64,000 bases of DNA from DATGPD01 sp031423015 (GTDB lineage: Bacteria > Planctomycetota > UBA1135 > UBA2386): positions 62,001-126,000 of the forward strand of contig JANPER010000040.1 of the NCBI GenBank assembly GCA_031423015.1, read 5' to 3'. Position numbers and translations under genes: made by a program. A model generated the notes under the pieces. It saw nothing but the letters and a program-made list of their open reading frames with translations, searched no databases and was not told where the DNA came from. Of the stretch, positions 43,935-53,744 are shown piece after piece (positions within the stretch are counted from its first letter, which is position 1; every line of letters begins with the position of its first letter).

Positions 43935-45278
43935 CTACAGCGTCGTGATCCGCAGGCCCGGAGACGCGGCCAGCGGCGACGCGAGATGGAAGGTCTGCAC
44001 GTAGACGGTGAGGCCGCGGGGGAAGCTGGCCGGGATCGGCAGCGCGATCGTGCCCGCGCTCATCGTCCCGTTGATCGCACCTTGGGGACTCACCAGGAGA
44101 TCGATCCCGAGGCCGATGACGTTGCGCACCTGCGCGGGGGCACATCCCAAGAGCCAGGCTCCCGCCAGCGGTGGATCCACGGCCACATGGAAAGCGCCGT
44201 TGCCGGCGAGCGGCAGTCCGCCGGGGTTCGGCGCGAGCCGCCAGAGCGGGCCACCGCCGCTGGGAGCGTCGTAGGCGACCGGGTCGGGCGCGACGTCGAC
44301 GCCGGTGGGGATGCCCCACCCCCCCGCCGGAGGACCGGCGAGAAGAGTCGCGAGGCCGTTGCCATCACCCCAGGAGACGCGGCCGGAGAGTGCGCTCCCA
44401 TCCACGAACGCGAAGCCGCCGGTGACGGTCTCCGGCGCGAACCCGTTCAACAACGCCGATGTGATCCGCGTACGACGCAAGACGGTGCCCGCGGGAGTCA
44501 GCACGGCCAGATCGCCCGAAGCAGCCGTGCCGATGGCAACGAGGAGCATGCCGGCCGCGTCGATGTCGATCGCGGAGACCAGACCCGCGAGCGTCGCCAG
44601 CGGAATGGCCAGGCCGCCACCCGGATAGGGGACAGCGAACAGGGTCGTGGTGGAGTTCGGGAAGGTCAACGCCACGTAGGCCCACACGACGCCGTCCGTG
44701 GCCGCGGCCTGAACGAGTCCACCCGGGGGGAGGCCGAGCACGGGAATCGGCGTGACGGAGGCCGCGGCCCAGTCCACGATCGCCAGCACCTGTCCGGCCA
44801 ACGCTGGTGGCGATGCGATGCCGTCGATGCAGACCAGGACCTGCGTCGGCGAGACGATCTGGATCTCCGACAGCATTCCCAGATTGAAGACGCCGCCTGC
44901 CGTGCCGATGGTCATCGACGCGCTTCGCGTATGGTCGTAGGCGTTGCCGGCGAGAGCAACGACGTGCAGCTCGACCGATCCTGGCGCTGCGCTCATCGTG
45001 CCCACCAGCAGGCGTCCGTCGCTCAACCGCACCACACAGTTGGCGCCGGCCTGCCCGCTCGCGCCGGCGCCCGTCAACGCATTCGGCAGACCCGTCACCG
45101 GAACCGATTGGCCGGGGCGGCGCGGATGGTGCAGCCAAAGACCACCCAGACCCGGCGCGCTCGCGAACCTGCCGTGGCTGGTCACGAAGTGTCCGTCGGG
45201 TACCTGGGCGGCAACCGGGGCCATGCAGGCGAGTGCGAGTAGGGCGAGTGGTGCGAACGGCAGGCGAGGTCGGGTCAT
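43935..45278 (-). CDS. Secreted beta-propeller-like protein of unknown function
   Basis: Not recognised at family level. 447 residues with a signal peptide (FAPLALLALACMAPVAAQ). Repeated short strands with the pattern GxLLVAxGTAASG / VLVCIDGIASPP / WAYVALTFPNST suggest a quinoprotein-like propeller over residues 60-330. The last 110 residues (AGAWLLGCAPAQVRNVIG ... YVQTFHLASPLAASPGLRI) form the beta-rich C-terminal module seen in other secreted proteins here. The gap 45279-45455 upstream shows nothing recognisable apart from a short pyrimidine run (tctttttctctc). Confidence 0.7.
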   Translation of the reverse strand: MTRPRLPFAPLALLALACMAPVAAQVPDGHFVTSHGRFASAPGLGGLWLHHPRRPGQSVPVTGLPNALTGAGASGQAGANCVVRLSDGRLLVGTMSAAPGSVELHVVALAGNAYDHTRSASMTIGTAGGVFNLGMLSEIQIVSPTQVLVCIDGIASPPALAGQVLAIVDWAAASVTPIPVLGLPPGGLVQAAATDGVVWAYVALTFPNSTTTLFAVPYPGGGLAIPLATLAGLVSAIDIDAAGMLLVAIGTAASGDLAVLTPAGTVLRRTRITSALLNGFAPETVTGGFAFVDGSALSGRVSWGDGNGLATLLAGPPAGGWGIPTGVDVAPDPVAYDAPSGGGPLWRLAPNPGGLPLAGNGAFHVAVDPPLAGAWLLGCAPAQVRNVIGLGIDLLVSPQGAINGTMSAGTIALPIPASFPRGLTVYVQTFHLASPLAASPGLRITTL

Positions 45279-45455
45279 GGACGATCCTGTGCAGGGTGCC
45301 GGAGGGAAAGGCCGTTGGCCATGATTCTGGCCACCGGGTGCTCTGACGCACCGAGGATCACCAGGAAGGTCGCCGCCGTTATGTGCTCGGTCGTCTTTTT
45401 CTCTCGACCTGGATCGCGCCCCCGAGGTTCCAGCCCTGGGTTGCCGTCCGCGGCA

Positions 45456-46898
45456 TCAGTCGCCAGGCCGCAAGCGATTCAGGGTGTACCACGCAACCCG
45501 GTTGGTCACGCCCAACGCCGCGCTGAGCGACAGCCGATACACCTTGGGCCACACCAAGCTCGGCACGACGAGGTCGACGCTCGAACCATCGGCCGCGGGC
45601 CGCGTGGCGATCGCGTCGACCTCGGTCACCGACTGTGGCGGCGACCCGTACTGCGCGCGGTACAGATAGTCCCAGTGGGTGACTTTGAAGTTGCCGGCGT
45701 CCGCGAGCATCTTGACGTCGACCGGCTGGGTGAACGTGAGCTTGAACCCGTCGCGCAGGAGCGACACGGCGTGGATCTCGCGCGGCGCCGTCTTGCCATC
45801 CCACACGATCCGCTGCAACCCGTACGGCATCGACCCCGCCGAGCCCCAACCGCGCGCCGTCTGGCCAACCCACAGGCTGCCATCGCCGGCAAACTGCGCG
45901 CGCACCACGCCCGACTGCAACGGCGCGACGAAGTCGAAGCAACAGCCTTGGTACTCGCCGTCGATCTTCTCCAAACAGGCGCGGAACACGTTCGACTTGG
46001 TCTGATCGCCGATGAAGACCTGGCCGGCGAACGGACCGAACTTGCCGCCGGTCGTGTCGAACACCGGCTCCCCCGGCGAGTTGGCCAAGTCACCGTACGG
46101 AATGTGCACCGTCGGCAGGCGGCGCAGCGGGGCGAACTCCTCGAGCGTGATGCTGGCCGGGTCGCGACCCGCAAACTCGGGGTGATCGATGAGCGACGAC
46201 GGGTGACCATAGAACCCGCCGCGCACCACGTGCTGCAGGGTCGACGTGCCGATCCAGTCGCCCTGGTTGTCGGTGTAGAACACTTCGCCAGCCGCGTTCA
46301 TGCCAATGCCGGCCGGCGAACGCAGCCCCGACGCCCATGGCTCGAAGCTGCCGTCGGGCGCGACGCGAAACAGCCAACCGCGCCACGGCACCGGCCGCGA
46401 CATCGTGGCGTCGCCGCCGACGCGACCAACCCGCGAACGCTCGTCGATCGCATGTGCGAGGTTGAGCGTGCCGAAGAAGCCGCCATCGGCAGCGCGCACC
46501 AAACCGTACGCGTACTCGTGGTAGTTGCCGCTCATGCCCCACGCCGCGCACACCGTTTCGCTGTGCTCGGCGCGACCGTCGCCGTCACGGTCCGTGAGCT
46601 TGGTCAGTTCCGGGCGCTGGATCACGAACACGGCGTCGGTGTCGGGGTCGGCCCACAGGCCGAGCGGCTCGTGCAAACCAGCGGCGAACAGCGTCCACGC
46701 CTCGCCGCGCCGCCGCCACACCTCGCCGACCCGCGTGCAGATCAAGAGCGAGCCATCGCGGGCAAACGCCATTCCGCCCACTTCGAGCACGATGCCAGTG
46801 GGCACGGTGATGGTCTCGACGCGGTAGCCGGCCGGGATCACAAGAGGCTGCTGCGCCGGAGCGAGCATCGCCAGCAACAGCGTGGCGACCGCCCTCAT
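45456..46898 (-). CDS. Secreted sorbosone/glucose-dehydrogenase-like beta-propeller protein
   Basis: 480 residues beginning MRAVATLLLAMLAPAQQ, a signal peptide. The body is a six-bladed soluble quinoprotein-dehydrogenase-like propeller of the planctomycete DUF7133 kind: GYRVETITVPTG, LLICTRVGEVWR, DRDGDGRAEHSETV (a calcium-loop-like run), EYAYGLVRAADGG, FRVAPDGSFEPWASGLRSPAGIG and GDWIGTSTLQHVV. Whether it is an enzyme is unknown. The ATG at 46898 overlaps the stop of the cupredoxin gene by 4 bases (ATGA), implying coupled translation and a shared function. A longer frame upstream is a shadow of that gene. Confidence 0.8.
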   Translation of the reverse strand: MRAVATLLLAMLAPAQQPLVIPAGYRVETITVPTGIVLEVGGMAFARDGSLLICTRVGEVWRRRGEAWTLFAAGLHEPLGLWADPDTDAVFVIQRPELTKLTDRDGDGRAEHSETVCAAWGMSGNYHEYAYGLVRAADGGFFGTLNLAHAIDERSRVGRVGGDATMSRPVPWRGWLFRVAPDGSFEPWASGLRSPAGIGMNAAGEVFYTDNQGDWIGTSTLQHVVRGGFYGHPSSLIDHPEFAGRDPASITLEEFAPLRRLPTVHIPYGDLANSPGEPVFDTTGGKFGPFAGQVFIGDQTKSNVFRACLEKIDGEYQGCCFDFVAPLQSGVVRAQFAGDGSLWVGQTARGWGSAGSMPYGLQRIVWDGKTAPREIHAVSLLRDGFKLTFTQPVDVKMLADAGNFKVTHWDYLYRAQYGSPPQSVTEVDAIATRPAADGSSVDLVVPSLVWPKVYRLSLSAALGVTNRVAWYTLNRLRPGD

Positions 46899-48364
46899 CG
46901 CGCTGCCTCGAAGGTGACCGAGAACTCGGTGGCCTGCGCCGCAGACAAGTGCAGCACGTCGCCCTCCCAGCGTCCCGCCGACGCGCTCACGCTGAGACCC
47001 TCGCGCGCCAGCGTGAGCGTCACCGGCGAGGGTTCGCCAGTGATCGCGAACGTGGAGCGCAGCCCGCCTTGGTCGGTGGCCGACAGCCGCTGCTCGACGC
47101 GATGCGCCCCGACCGCGAAGCTGAACGTCGGCCCTTGTGGGGCGACGCGGTACCCGAGAAAGCGCGCCGCCCCCGACTCGCCGTCGATCTGCGGCGGCGT
47201 GCGGGTCGCGTTCGCCGCGAACCGCTGGCCGACGATGCGACACGCTTGCCCGCCGCGCGCCAGACGATCCGGCGCGACGTCGAGGAAGCCGCCGCGCCAC
47301 GCGAACGCGACGCAGCAGCGCTCGGCGTCGAAGCACGCCGACACGCCACCTGGCAGGCCGACGGCGATGGCGCGCTCGGGACCACCCTCGACGAACGCGC
47401 GCTGCACGATCGCTTCTTGCAAGACGAACAACTCCTGACGCGACGCCGCGTCGGTCTGGCCGTCGTGCGTGAGCCCCATGCGCCGCCCCGCGGCGTTCGA
47501 CCACGCAAGGCGTAGCACGCGGTCGCCCTTGCGCTGGAAGAACTCGACGCGCAGCGCGTGCGCGCCACGTTCCAACTCGATGTCGCCGGTCTTCTCCTGG
47601 CCCGCCGGGTGCACACCGTCGCGCTCCACCACGACCGCGCCATCGATCAGGACGCGCGCGCCGTCGTCGGAGTCCAGGTGGAAACGCTGCAACCCGGCGG
47701 CCACGACGTCGAGGCTGCCCTCGAACACCAAGGCAAAGTCTCGGTCGCGCGCCGCGACGCCGACGTCGATCAAGCCGTCGGTGAGGTCGCCCGCCTTCAC
47801 CGCCGTCATGCCATCGAAGTCGGGCAGACGCTCGAACGCGCCCTCGTAGCAGCGGTAGCGCAGCGCCGCGATCGGGGTGCCGGACGCACAGACGCGCAGC
47901 ACACCCCGCATCGTGGTCGCGTGACCGGGCAACGTGCAGACAAAGGGATAGTCGCCGCTCGTGGTCGGCGCGACGAAGTCGACGAACGTCGCCTGGCTAG
48001 GCCCGACGATCGGCGCGTAGCACAGGACGCGGTCACTGGGCGGCACGAAGTCCTTGGCCATCGCGTCGGCGCCGAGCTGCAGCGCCGCGGTGGCGAGCGC
48101 GTCGAGGTCGGTGCCCACCGCGCACAACACCCAGTTGTGCAGCATGTCGTCGACGTTGCTCAGCCGCAGCCGCGCGCGCACCCCAGGCTTGATCAGCAGG
48201 AACTCGCGGTCGTAGCGCAGCTGACCGCGTCGCACGCCCAGGCTGATCTCGACATCGACGGGTCCGAGGTTCGCTGGCCGCGCGACGACCGCCGGTCGCT
48301 CAGCGGGAACGTGCGCGTGATGCCCGGCCTGCGCCGCGAGGATGAGACAACCGAGGGTGAGCAC
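46895..48364 (-). CDS. Secreted cupredoxin (auracyanin/azurin-like) with PA14 domain
   Basis: 489 residues with a signal peptide (MLTLGCLILAAQAG). A cupredoxin domain spans about 35-160: His in DDMLHNWVLC, then Cys, His and Met in YPFVCTLPGHATTMRG, a complete type-1 copper set. A PA14 carbohydrate-binding-like domain covers about 165-300 (FEGSLDVVAAGLQRFHLDSDDGARVLIDG ... LERGAHALRVEFFQ). The remaining 190 residues are beta-rich and unassigned. It may pass electrons to or from the propeller protein encoded immediately downstream in an overlapping frame; that pairing is inference. Confidence 0.85.
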   Translation of the reverse strand: MLTLGCLILAAQAGHHAHVPAERPAVVARPANLGPVDVEISLGVRRGQLRYDREFLLIKPGVRARLRLSNVDDMLHNWVLCAVGTDLDALATAALQLGADAMAKDFVPPSDRVLCYAPIVGPSQATFVDFVAPTTSGDYPFVCTLPGHATTMRGVLRVCASGTPIAALRYRCYEGAFERLPDFDGMTAVKAGDLTDGLIDVGVAARDRDFALVFEGSLDVVAAGLQRFHLDSDDGARVLIDGAVVVERDGVHPAGQEKTGDIELERGAHALRVEFFQRKGDRVLRLAWSNAAGRRMGLTHDGQTDAASRQELFVLQEAIVQRAFVEGGPERAIAVGLPGGVSACFDAERCCVAFAWRGGFLDVAPDRLARGGQACRIVGQRFAANATRTPPQIDGESGAARFLGYRVAPQGPTFSFAVGAHRVEQRLSATDQGGLRSTFAITGEPSPVTLTLAREGLSVSASAGRWEGDVLHLSAAQATEFSVTFEAAR

Positions 48365-48450
48365 AGGAATGAGGCTACCCGTGCCTGCGGCTCGATCGCC
48401 GGCAAGAAAAGCTGAGAAACGCGCGACAAACCCATGGCGACCTTGCTCCG

Positions 48451-48640
48451 ATGAACATCCTGGTCACCGGCAGCTCGGGGCACCTCGGCGAAGCATTGAT
48501 GCGCGTTCTGCCGAGCGCCGGTCACACGCCCGTCGGTGTCGATCTGCTGCCCTCGCCGTTCACGCCTCACGTGGGATCGCTCACCGACCGTGCGTTCGCG
48601 CGGCGCTGCATGGTCGACGTTGCGGCGGTGCTCGGGCGCA
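48451..48640 (+). pseudogene. Truncated NAD-dependent epimerase/dehydratase
   Basis: Starts MNILVTGSSGHLGEALMRVL with the intact Rossmann GxxGxLG motif and continues GHTPVGVDLLPSPFTPHVGS to about codon 60 (RRCMVDVAAVLG). The frame then loses all resemblance to SDR epimerases, whose usual length is about 300 residues. Only the NAD-binding start remains, between two oppositely oriented secreted-protein genes. The remaining bases 48641-48701 are the trailer of the FG-GAP gene. Confidence 0.75.
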
Positions 48641-48701
48641 AACCGAACTCGGATGGCGGCCGCGCAGTAACTTCCGCACGGTCGTGCGGACCGCTACCGG
48701 C

Positions 48702-51212
48702 CTACGACCCGGCGCGATCGCTGATCACGTTGGTCAGGCGCCAGGTCTGCGGCGCGGCGCCGTGCATGACCAGCGTCTGCCAGTGGAACGCCATGCCCCG
48801 GAACACGGTGTGCGCTGGCATCGTGATCTGCGCGCGCACGACGCCGAGCGAAGTCGTGAGCGGGGTCAGCATGGCTGCCGTGGCCGAGTCCAGGCCGAAT
48901 AGGCCGAACGGCGTGGCCAGGGGCGCAGGCAGCCGCGCCAGCGCGAGGAACGGAACGACCGTGCGCGGCGCCGACTGCCACGGCTCGGCGAAGACCTCGA
49001 GGGAATAGGAGCACCCACGCAGTGCGAAGCCCGGCGCGTGGGTCTGTCGCGCCAGGTTGGTCAGGAGGCGGGCGCGGCCCGGGATGGCCGTCGTCAAGCA
49101 GTCGGGATCGCCGTCGCGATCGAAGTCGGCGAGCACGTGCGCGCGCGTCGCTTCGTCGCGCGCCGGCAGGCGCAGACTGGTTGCATCCGCGAACACCCCG
49201 CGGCCGTCGTTGACGAGGAGCCGGCTCTGGCCCAGCACCCCGAGCACGAGGTCCAGGTCACCGTCGCCGTCGACATCGGCGAGCGACACCACGTTGGTCG
49301 CATCGGCGCGGGTTGGCAGAGCGAGTGCCGTCGCGTCGGTGAACCGCGTGCCGTCGTTGCGGTAGAGCTGGCTCTGACCCCAGATGCCGAACACGAGATC
49401 GACGTCGCCGTCGCCATCGACGTCGCCCGCCGCGGCGGACTGCGCCAACTCGGGGCGCGCGGCGAACTCGCTCGGCGACAAGTCGACGAAGACACCGCGA
49501 CCATCGTTGCGCAACACGCGGCTGCTCGGACCGCTGCTGCTCAGACCATGGTTGGCGATGACCAGGTCGAGATCGGAGTCGCCGTCCAAGTCGACGAGCA
49601 GGACCAGCGTCGCGAGGTCGTTCTGGATCGGCAACCGACCTGGCGTGCCGTCGAAGAACACGCCGCGCCCCGTGTTGACGTAGAGCTTGGTCTGACCGTC
49701 GTTGCCGAACACGAGATCGATGTCGCCGTCACCGTCGACGTCGCCAGCGGCGACCGCGCGCGTGACGTCAACCGCGGCCGGCAGGTTCTGCTCGGTGCGC
49801 TCGAGGAAGAAGGCGCCCGCCATGTTGAGGTACAGCCGCTCCCTCAGGTCGTTGGCGGCGACGAAGTCGAGGTAGCCGTCGCCGTCCACATCGGTGAAGA
49901 CGGCGGCGCGGAGTCCGGCGACGAAGATCGAGCCCGAGTCGGCGAAGCCGCCGAACCCGTCGTTGCGCAGCAGACGCGCCGAAAGAGTGTCGCTCAGCAA
50001 GACCACATCGAGATCGCCGTCGCGCTCGACGTCGCCGATCGCAACCGCGCCGGCCTGCAAGCTCAGCTCGGGTAGGTTCCGGTCGCGCGGCGCAAGGAAG
50101 CTGCCGCTGCCGTCGTTGAAGTACACGCGCGTACCCTCGAGGGTCGCCACCACGAGGTCGAGGTCGGCGTCGAGATCCAGGTCGACGAACGCCGTCGCGC
50201 GGACCGGATCCGCCACCGATGGAACCGGACCCTGGAAGTTGAGATGGAACCAGAACGAAGGTCCGCGTTGGTTGACGAAGAGCTTGGCGGCCCGCCCGCC
50301 GGCGGCGAACAGGTCGACCCAGCCGTCGCGATCGACGTCGCCAAGCGCCAGCGCTTGGCCGGGATCGAAGTCGAACCGATTGTCGAACCAACCGCTGCCG
50401 AGGTTCCAGTAGACCGCCGTGCCGTCGCGCCGGCTGGCGAAGATGTCCATGTCGCCGTCGCGGTCGAAGTCGCCCGCCGCGAGTGCGAGGGTCTCCTCGG
50501 CCGGGGCGTTGAGCGCACTGCTGGCGTCGATGAACGTACCGCGGCCATCGTTGTGCAGCAGCCGATCGCGGCCGTTGTTGCCCACCAGCAAGTCGACGGC
50601 GCCGTCGAGGTCGTAGTCGACGGCGACCGCCGCACGCGAATCGTCGACGTCGGCCGGCAAGGTCGTTGCCGTCGCATCGGTGAACAGGCCGGCCCCGTCG
50701 TTGCGGTAGAGTCGATCTTGACCGAGATTGGGCAAGAACAGGTCGAGGTCGCCATCGCGGTCGGCATCGAACACGACGACGGCGCGGCTGTTGTCGCTCG
50801 CCGCTGGCAACCGGGTCGCACTCTCGTCGCGGAAGGTGCCGCCGCGCTGCATCAGCACACGCACGCGCACGGCGGTGGCGACTACCAGATCGAGCCGACC
50901 GTCGCGGTCGAGGTCGGCGAAGGCGATGCCTTGCACGGCGCCGGGCGGCGCGACACCGAATCGCAGGGTCTCATCGCGAAACACGCCGCCGCACTGGTTG
51001 AGGTAGAGCCGCACGACGCCCGATGGCTGGCCGAGCGCCAGGTCGAGGTCGCCGTCGCCATCGACGTCGCCGACGGCAATGCACTGCGCCCCGCTGGTCG
51101 CCGGCGGCAACACCGTGCGCACCAATTCGCGGAACTGCGTCTGCGCCGGCGCGACGGCGCACGGCGCGACGACCAACGGGAGCACGAGGAGAAGAGTCGG
51201 CAAGCGCAGCAT
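48702..51212 (-). CDS. Secreted FG-GAP/VCBS-repeat protein, 14 repeats (1)
   Basis: 836 residues: a signal peptide (MLRLPTLLLVLPLVVAPC) then fourteen calcium-loop repeats of type D-x-D-x-D-G-x-x-D (for example GDVDGDGDLDLALG, GDFDRDGDMDIFAS, TDVDGDGYLDFVAA), about 45-50 residues each, giving two seven-bladed integrin-alpha-like propellers or one long array. A 110-residue C-terminal beta module ends the protein. The ATG at 51212 is supported by a strong GGAGG site at 51218-51222 that overlaps the previous gene's stop, so the two FG-GAP genes are coupled. Extracellular adhesion or scaffold is inferred. Confidence 0.9.
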   Translation of the reverse strand: MLRLPTLLLVLPLVVAPCAVAPAQTQFRELVRTVLPPATSGAQCIAVGDVDGDGDLDLALGQPSGVVRLYLNQCGGVFRDETLRFGVAPPGAVQGIAFADLDRDGRLDLVVATAVRVRVLMQRGGTFRDESATRLPAASDNSRAVVVFDADRDGDLDLFLPNLGQDRLYRNDGAGLFTDATATTLPADVDDSRAAVAVDYDLDGAVDLLVGNNGRDRLLHNDGRGTFIDASSALNAPAEETLALAAGDFDRDGDMDIFASRRDGTAVYWNLGSGWFDNRFDFDPGQALALGDVDRDGWVDLFAAGGRAAKLFVNQRGPSFWFHLNFQGPVPSVADPVRATAFVDLDLDADLDLVVATLEGTRVYFNDGSGSFLAPRDRNLPELSLQAGAVAIGDVERDGDLDVVLLSDTLSARLLRNDGFGGFADSGSIFVAGLRAAVFTDVDGDGYLDFVAANDLRERLYLNMAGAFFLERTEQNLPAAVDVTRAVAAGDVDGDGDIDLVFGNDGQTKLYVNTGRGVFFDGTPGRLPIQNDLATLVLLVDLDGDSDLDLVIANHGLSSSGPSSRVLRNDGRGVFVDLSPSEFAARPELAQSAAAGDVDGDGDVDLVFGIWGQSQLYRNDGTRFTDATALALPTRADATNVVSLADVDGDGDLDLVLGVLGQSRLLVNDGRGVFADATSLRLPARDEATRAHVLADFDRDGDPDCLTTAIPGRARLLTNLARQTHAPGFALRGCSYSLEVFAEPWQSAPRTVVPFLALARLPAPLATPFGLFGLDSATAAMLTPLTTSLGVVRAQITMPAHTVFRGMAFHWQTLVMHGAAPQTWRLTNVISDRAGS

Positions 51213-51214
51213 GG

Positions 51215-53722
51215 TCACCTCCCGTGCACGGTGTCGAGGACGGCATTGGTAAACCGCCACGTCGCCGGGGCGACATCATGGAGGAGCACCGCTTGCAAGT
51301 TCACTTGCGCGCCCTGCAGGGCAGGATCGGCGGGCAGCACGAGCGGCAGGACACCGCGGCCAGCCGGAGTCGAGATCGACACCGTCGCCAGCGACACGAT
51401 CGGCGCGCCCGGATCGAGTGCGAGCAGACCGAGGCTGCCAACCGACACCCGCGCCGCGAGTCGGTGGGCGCCGAGCAGAACCACGCCGAGCTGGCCCAAC
51501 GGCGCCGTCCCCGGCCGCGCCTCGAGCACGACGTCGTAGGCGCGGCCCGCCCGCGCCAGCAGCGGCGTCGCGAGCTGCCGGTGATGGTTGAAGTAGAGGC
51601 GCAACGGCGAGTACGCGCCGGCGACGACCAGGTCCGGGTCGCCGTCGCCGTCGAGGTCCGCCACCGACTCGGCGTTGACCTGCTCGCCGCGGAACGCCGT
51701 GCGAGTCGCCGTCACGTCGGTGAACCGGCCGCTACCGTCGTTGAGCCACAGGACGCCCGCGGCGAACACATCGGGGTCACCGTCGGCGTCGACATCGATC
51801 AACCTCCCGGTTCCCACGTAGGCGGGCGTGGGCAGGCGGCCGCTGGTGCCGTCGCTGAAACGACCGGTGCCGTCGTTGACGAACACGCGATGTTCTCCCA
51901 GCGCGAGGATGTCGACGTCGCCGTCACCATCGATGTCGCCCGCGGTGGCCGAGTAGAGCGTGAGGACCTGCGCCGGCAACCGACTCGAAGTCACGTCCAC
52001 CAAGCGGCCGGTGCCGTCGTTGAGCCACAGCCGCGGCTGTGCTTGGTTGCAGGCGACGAAGACATCGGGGGCCCCGTTGCCGTCGTAGTCGGCCACCGCG
52101 ACCCTGGCCACCTGGTCGGTGCGCGCCGGCAGGTGCGAGGCACTCACGTTCGCGAACGCGCCGCGCCCGTCGTTGACGAAGAGCGCGCTCGGCTGGCGGG
52201 TATGGATGGCGAGGACATCGAGGTCGCCGTCGGCGTCGATGTCGGTGAACTCGACCGCGACCGTGTACGAAGCGGCGTAGCTGAAGCGACCGGCAGGCGC
52301 GTCGCGAAAGAACCCGCGACTGTCGTTGAGCAGCAGACGGAACGCTGGGTAGTTGGAGTCGCCGGCGATCAGGAGATCCGCGTCTCCATCGCCGTCGACA
52401 TCGCCGGCCGCGCCGGCGTTCGTCTGCAAGAAGGCGAAGGGCGGGAAGCGGCCGGACCAGTCCGGCAGCAAGCGTCCGTCGCCGTCGTTCAGGTACAGCG
52501 CCGGATCGCTCGCGAGCACCAGCACGTCGAGGTCGAGGTCGCCGTCGGCGTCGAACGTCACCAAGTGGCGCGCGTAGGGAGCGCCCGACGGACACCGAGC
52601 TTCGCTGGCGTCGACGAAGCGCGCGCGGCCGTCGTTGAGGAGCAGGCCAGGACCGGTCACCACCGCGTCGAGGTCGCCATCGCCATCGGCGTCGACCAGG
52701 ATAGACGTCCACGCGCCGCAGCGTTCGGGCACCGCGCGCGCACCGGTCTCGACGAACACGCCGCGGCCGTCGTTCAGCAGCACCCGGGTCGCCGACGCCA
52801 GCAGGTCGACGTCACCGTCGCGGTCGAGGTCGCCGACGGCGGCATAGAACACCCCGAGCCCGATGCGGCCAGCGGTCGCGTCGCTAAAGCGGCCCAGACC
52901 GTCGTTCAGCAGCAGGCGGGTCTGGGCAGTTGGGTACCAGGTCTCGAGCAGCAGGTCGAGATCGCCATCGCGATCGACGTCCGCGGCGGCACCGGCCGCG
53001 TTGTAGAGAGGCTGCGGCCAGCGCGTGGCGGCCTCGTCGCGGAACGCGCCGTTCACGTTGATCAACATGGCGCCACCGATCACCAGGTCGGCGTCGTTGT
53101 CGCCGTCGACGTCGGCGGCCAGCACGGTTCCCGTGTACGGCGAAGAAGGTGGCATGCGCGCGCTCGTCACATCTGTGAAGCGGCCGCGCCCGTCGTTGAG
53201 CAGGAGCGCATTGACGATCGTCGACGGTGGCACGCGGCCGGGCACGACACAGTCGAGATCGCGATCGCCGTCCACGTCGACGAAGGCCGCGTCGAACACC
53301 GTGGACGCCAGCGGCGGCAGGCTTCCCGCCACCGCGTCGGTGAAGCGACCGCGGCCATCGTTCAGCAGCAGCCTTCGGTTCGAGTAGCCGAGGAGCAAGA
53401 GATCGAGGTCACCGTCGCCGTCGACATCACCGAACGCCGCGGCGTCTGCCGTACTCGGCGCGTTTGCTGGCAGCCGCGCCGAAGTCTCGTCGACGAACAC
53501 GGCGGCACCATCGTTGATCAAGAGCTGCAGCGGCGTCTTGAACAACAGGTCGAGGTCGCCGTCGCCGTCGACGTCGGCCACCAACGGTAGCGTCGTCGAC
53601 AGACGCGCGGGCAGGTGCGCCTTACCGATCTCGCGGAACAGGAGCTGCGCCGTTGCCAGTGGCGCGGCGATCAAGTGCAGCAGAACGCCGAGCGGCAGGA
53701 TGCGCATCGCGAAGGGTGGCAT
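51215..53722 (-). CDS. Secreted FG-GAP/VCBS-repeat protein, 14 repeats (2)
   Basis: 835 residues with a signal peptide (MRILPLGVLLHLIAAPLATAQ, second Met) and fourteen D-x-D-x-D-G-x-x-D loops (ADVDGDGDLDLLFK, GDVDGDGDADLLIA, GDIDGDGDVDILAL and so on), most followed by a strand LLLNDGRGRF. The C-terminal module resembles that of the neighbouring copy. Start at 53722 is supported by GAGG five bases upstream. This gene and the next one down share layout, repeat number and strand, so they are paralogs from an older duplication than the tandem pair near 17 kb. Confidence 0.9.
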   Translation of the reverse strand: MPPFAMRILPLGVLLHLIAAPLATAQLLFREIGKAHLPARLSTTLPLVADVDGDGDLDLLFKTPLQLLINDGAAVFVDETSARLPANAPSTADAAAFGDVDGDGDLDLLLLGYSNRRLLLNDGRGRFTDAVAGSLPPLASTVFDAAFVDVDGDRDLDCVVPGRVPPSTIVNALLLNDGRGRFTDVTSARMPPSSPYTGTVLAADVDGDNDADLVIGGAMLINVNGAFRDEAATRWPQPLYNAAGAAADVDRDGDLDLLLETWYPTAQTRLLLNDGLGRFSDATAGRIGLGVFYAAVGDLDRDGDVDLLASATRVLLNDGRGVFVETGARAVPERCGAWTSILVDADGDGDLDAVVTGPGLLLNDGRARFVDASEARCPSGAPYARHLVTFDADGDLDLDVLVLASDPALYLNDGDGRLLPDWSGRFPPFAFLQTNAGAAGDVDGDGDADLLIAGDSNYPAFRLLLNDSRGFFRDAPAGRFSYAASYTVAVEFTDIDADGDLDVLAIHTRQPSALFVNDGRGAFANVSASHLPARTDQVARVAVADYDGNGAPDVFVACNQAQPRLWLNDGTGRLVDVTSSRLPAQVLTLYSATAGDIDGDGDVDILALGEHRVFVNDGTGRFSDGTSGRLPTPAYVGTGRLIDVDADGDPDVFAAGVLWLNDGSGRFTDVTATRTAFRGEQVNAESVADLDGDGDPDLVVAGAYSPLRLYFNHHRQLATPLLARAGRAYDVVLEARPGTAPLGQLGVVLLGAHRLAARVSVGSLGLLALDPGAPIVSLATVSISTPAGRGVLPLVLPADPALQGAQVNLQAVLLHDVAPATWRFTNAVLDTVHGR

Positions 53723-53744
53723 GGTTCCTCGTTGTGGACGGTCC

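Noticed and set aside
45315..47438. 707-codon plus-strand frame
   Set aside because: Antisense of the propeller and cupredoxin genes, with shadow composition.
46899..47504. N-terminal extension of the propeller protein
   Set aside because: Overlaps the cupredoxin gene in another frame and is Arg-rich; a signal peptide begins at 46898.
51023..53590. 855-codon open frame on the plus strand
   Set aside because: Shadow of the minus-strand FG-GAP gene; the repeated Asp codons keep this antisense frame open and its translation is low-complexity Arg/Val.
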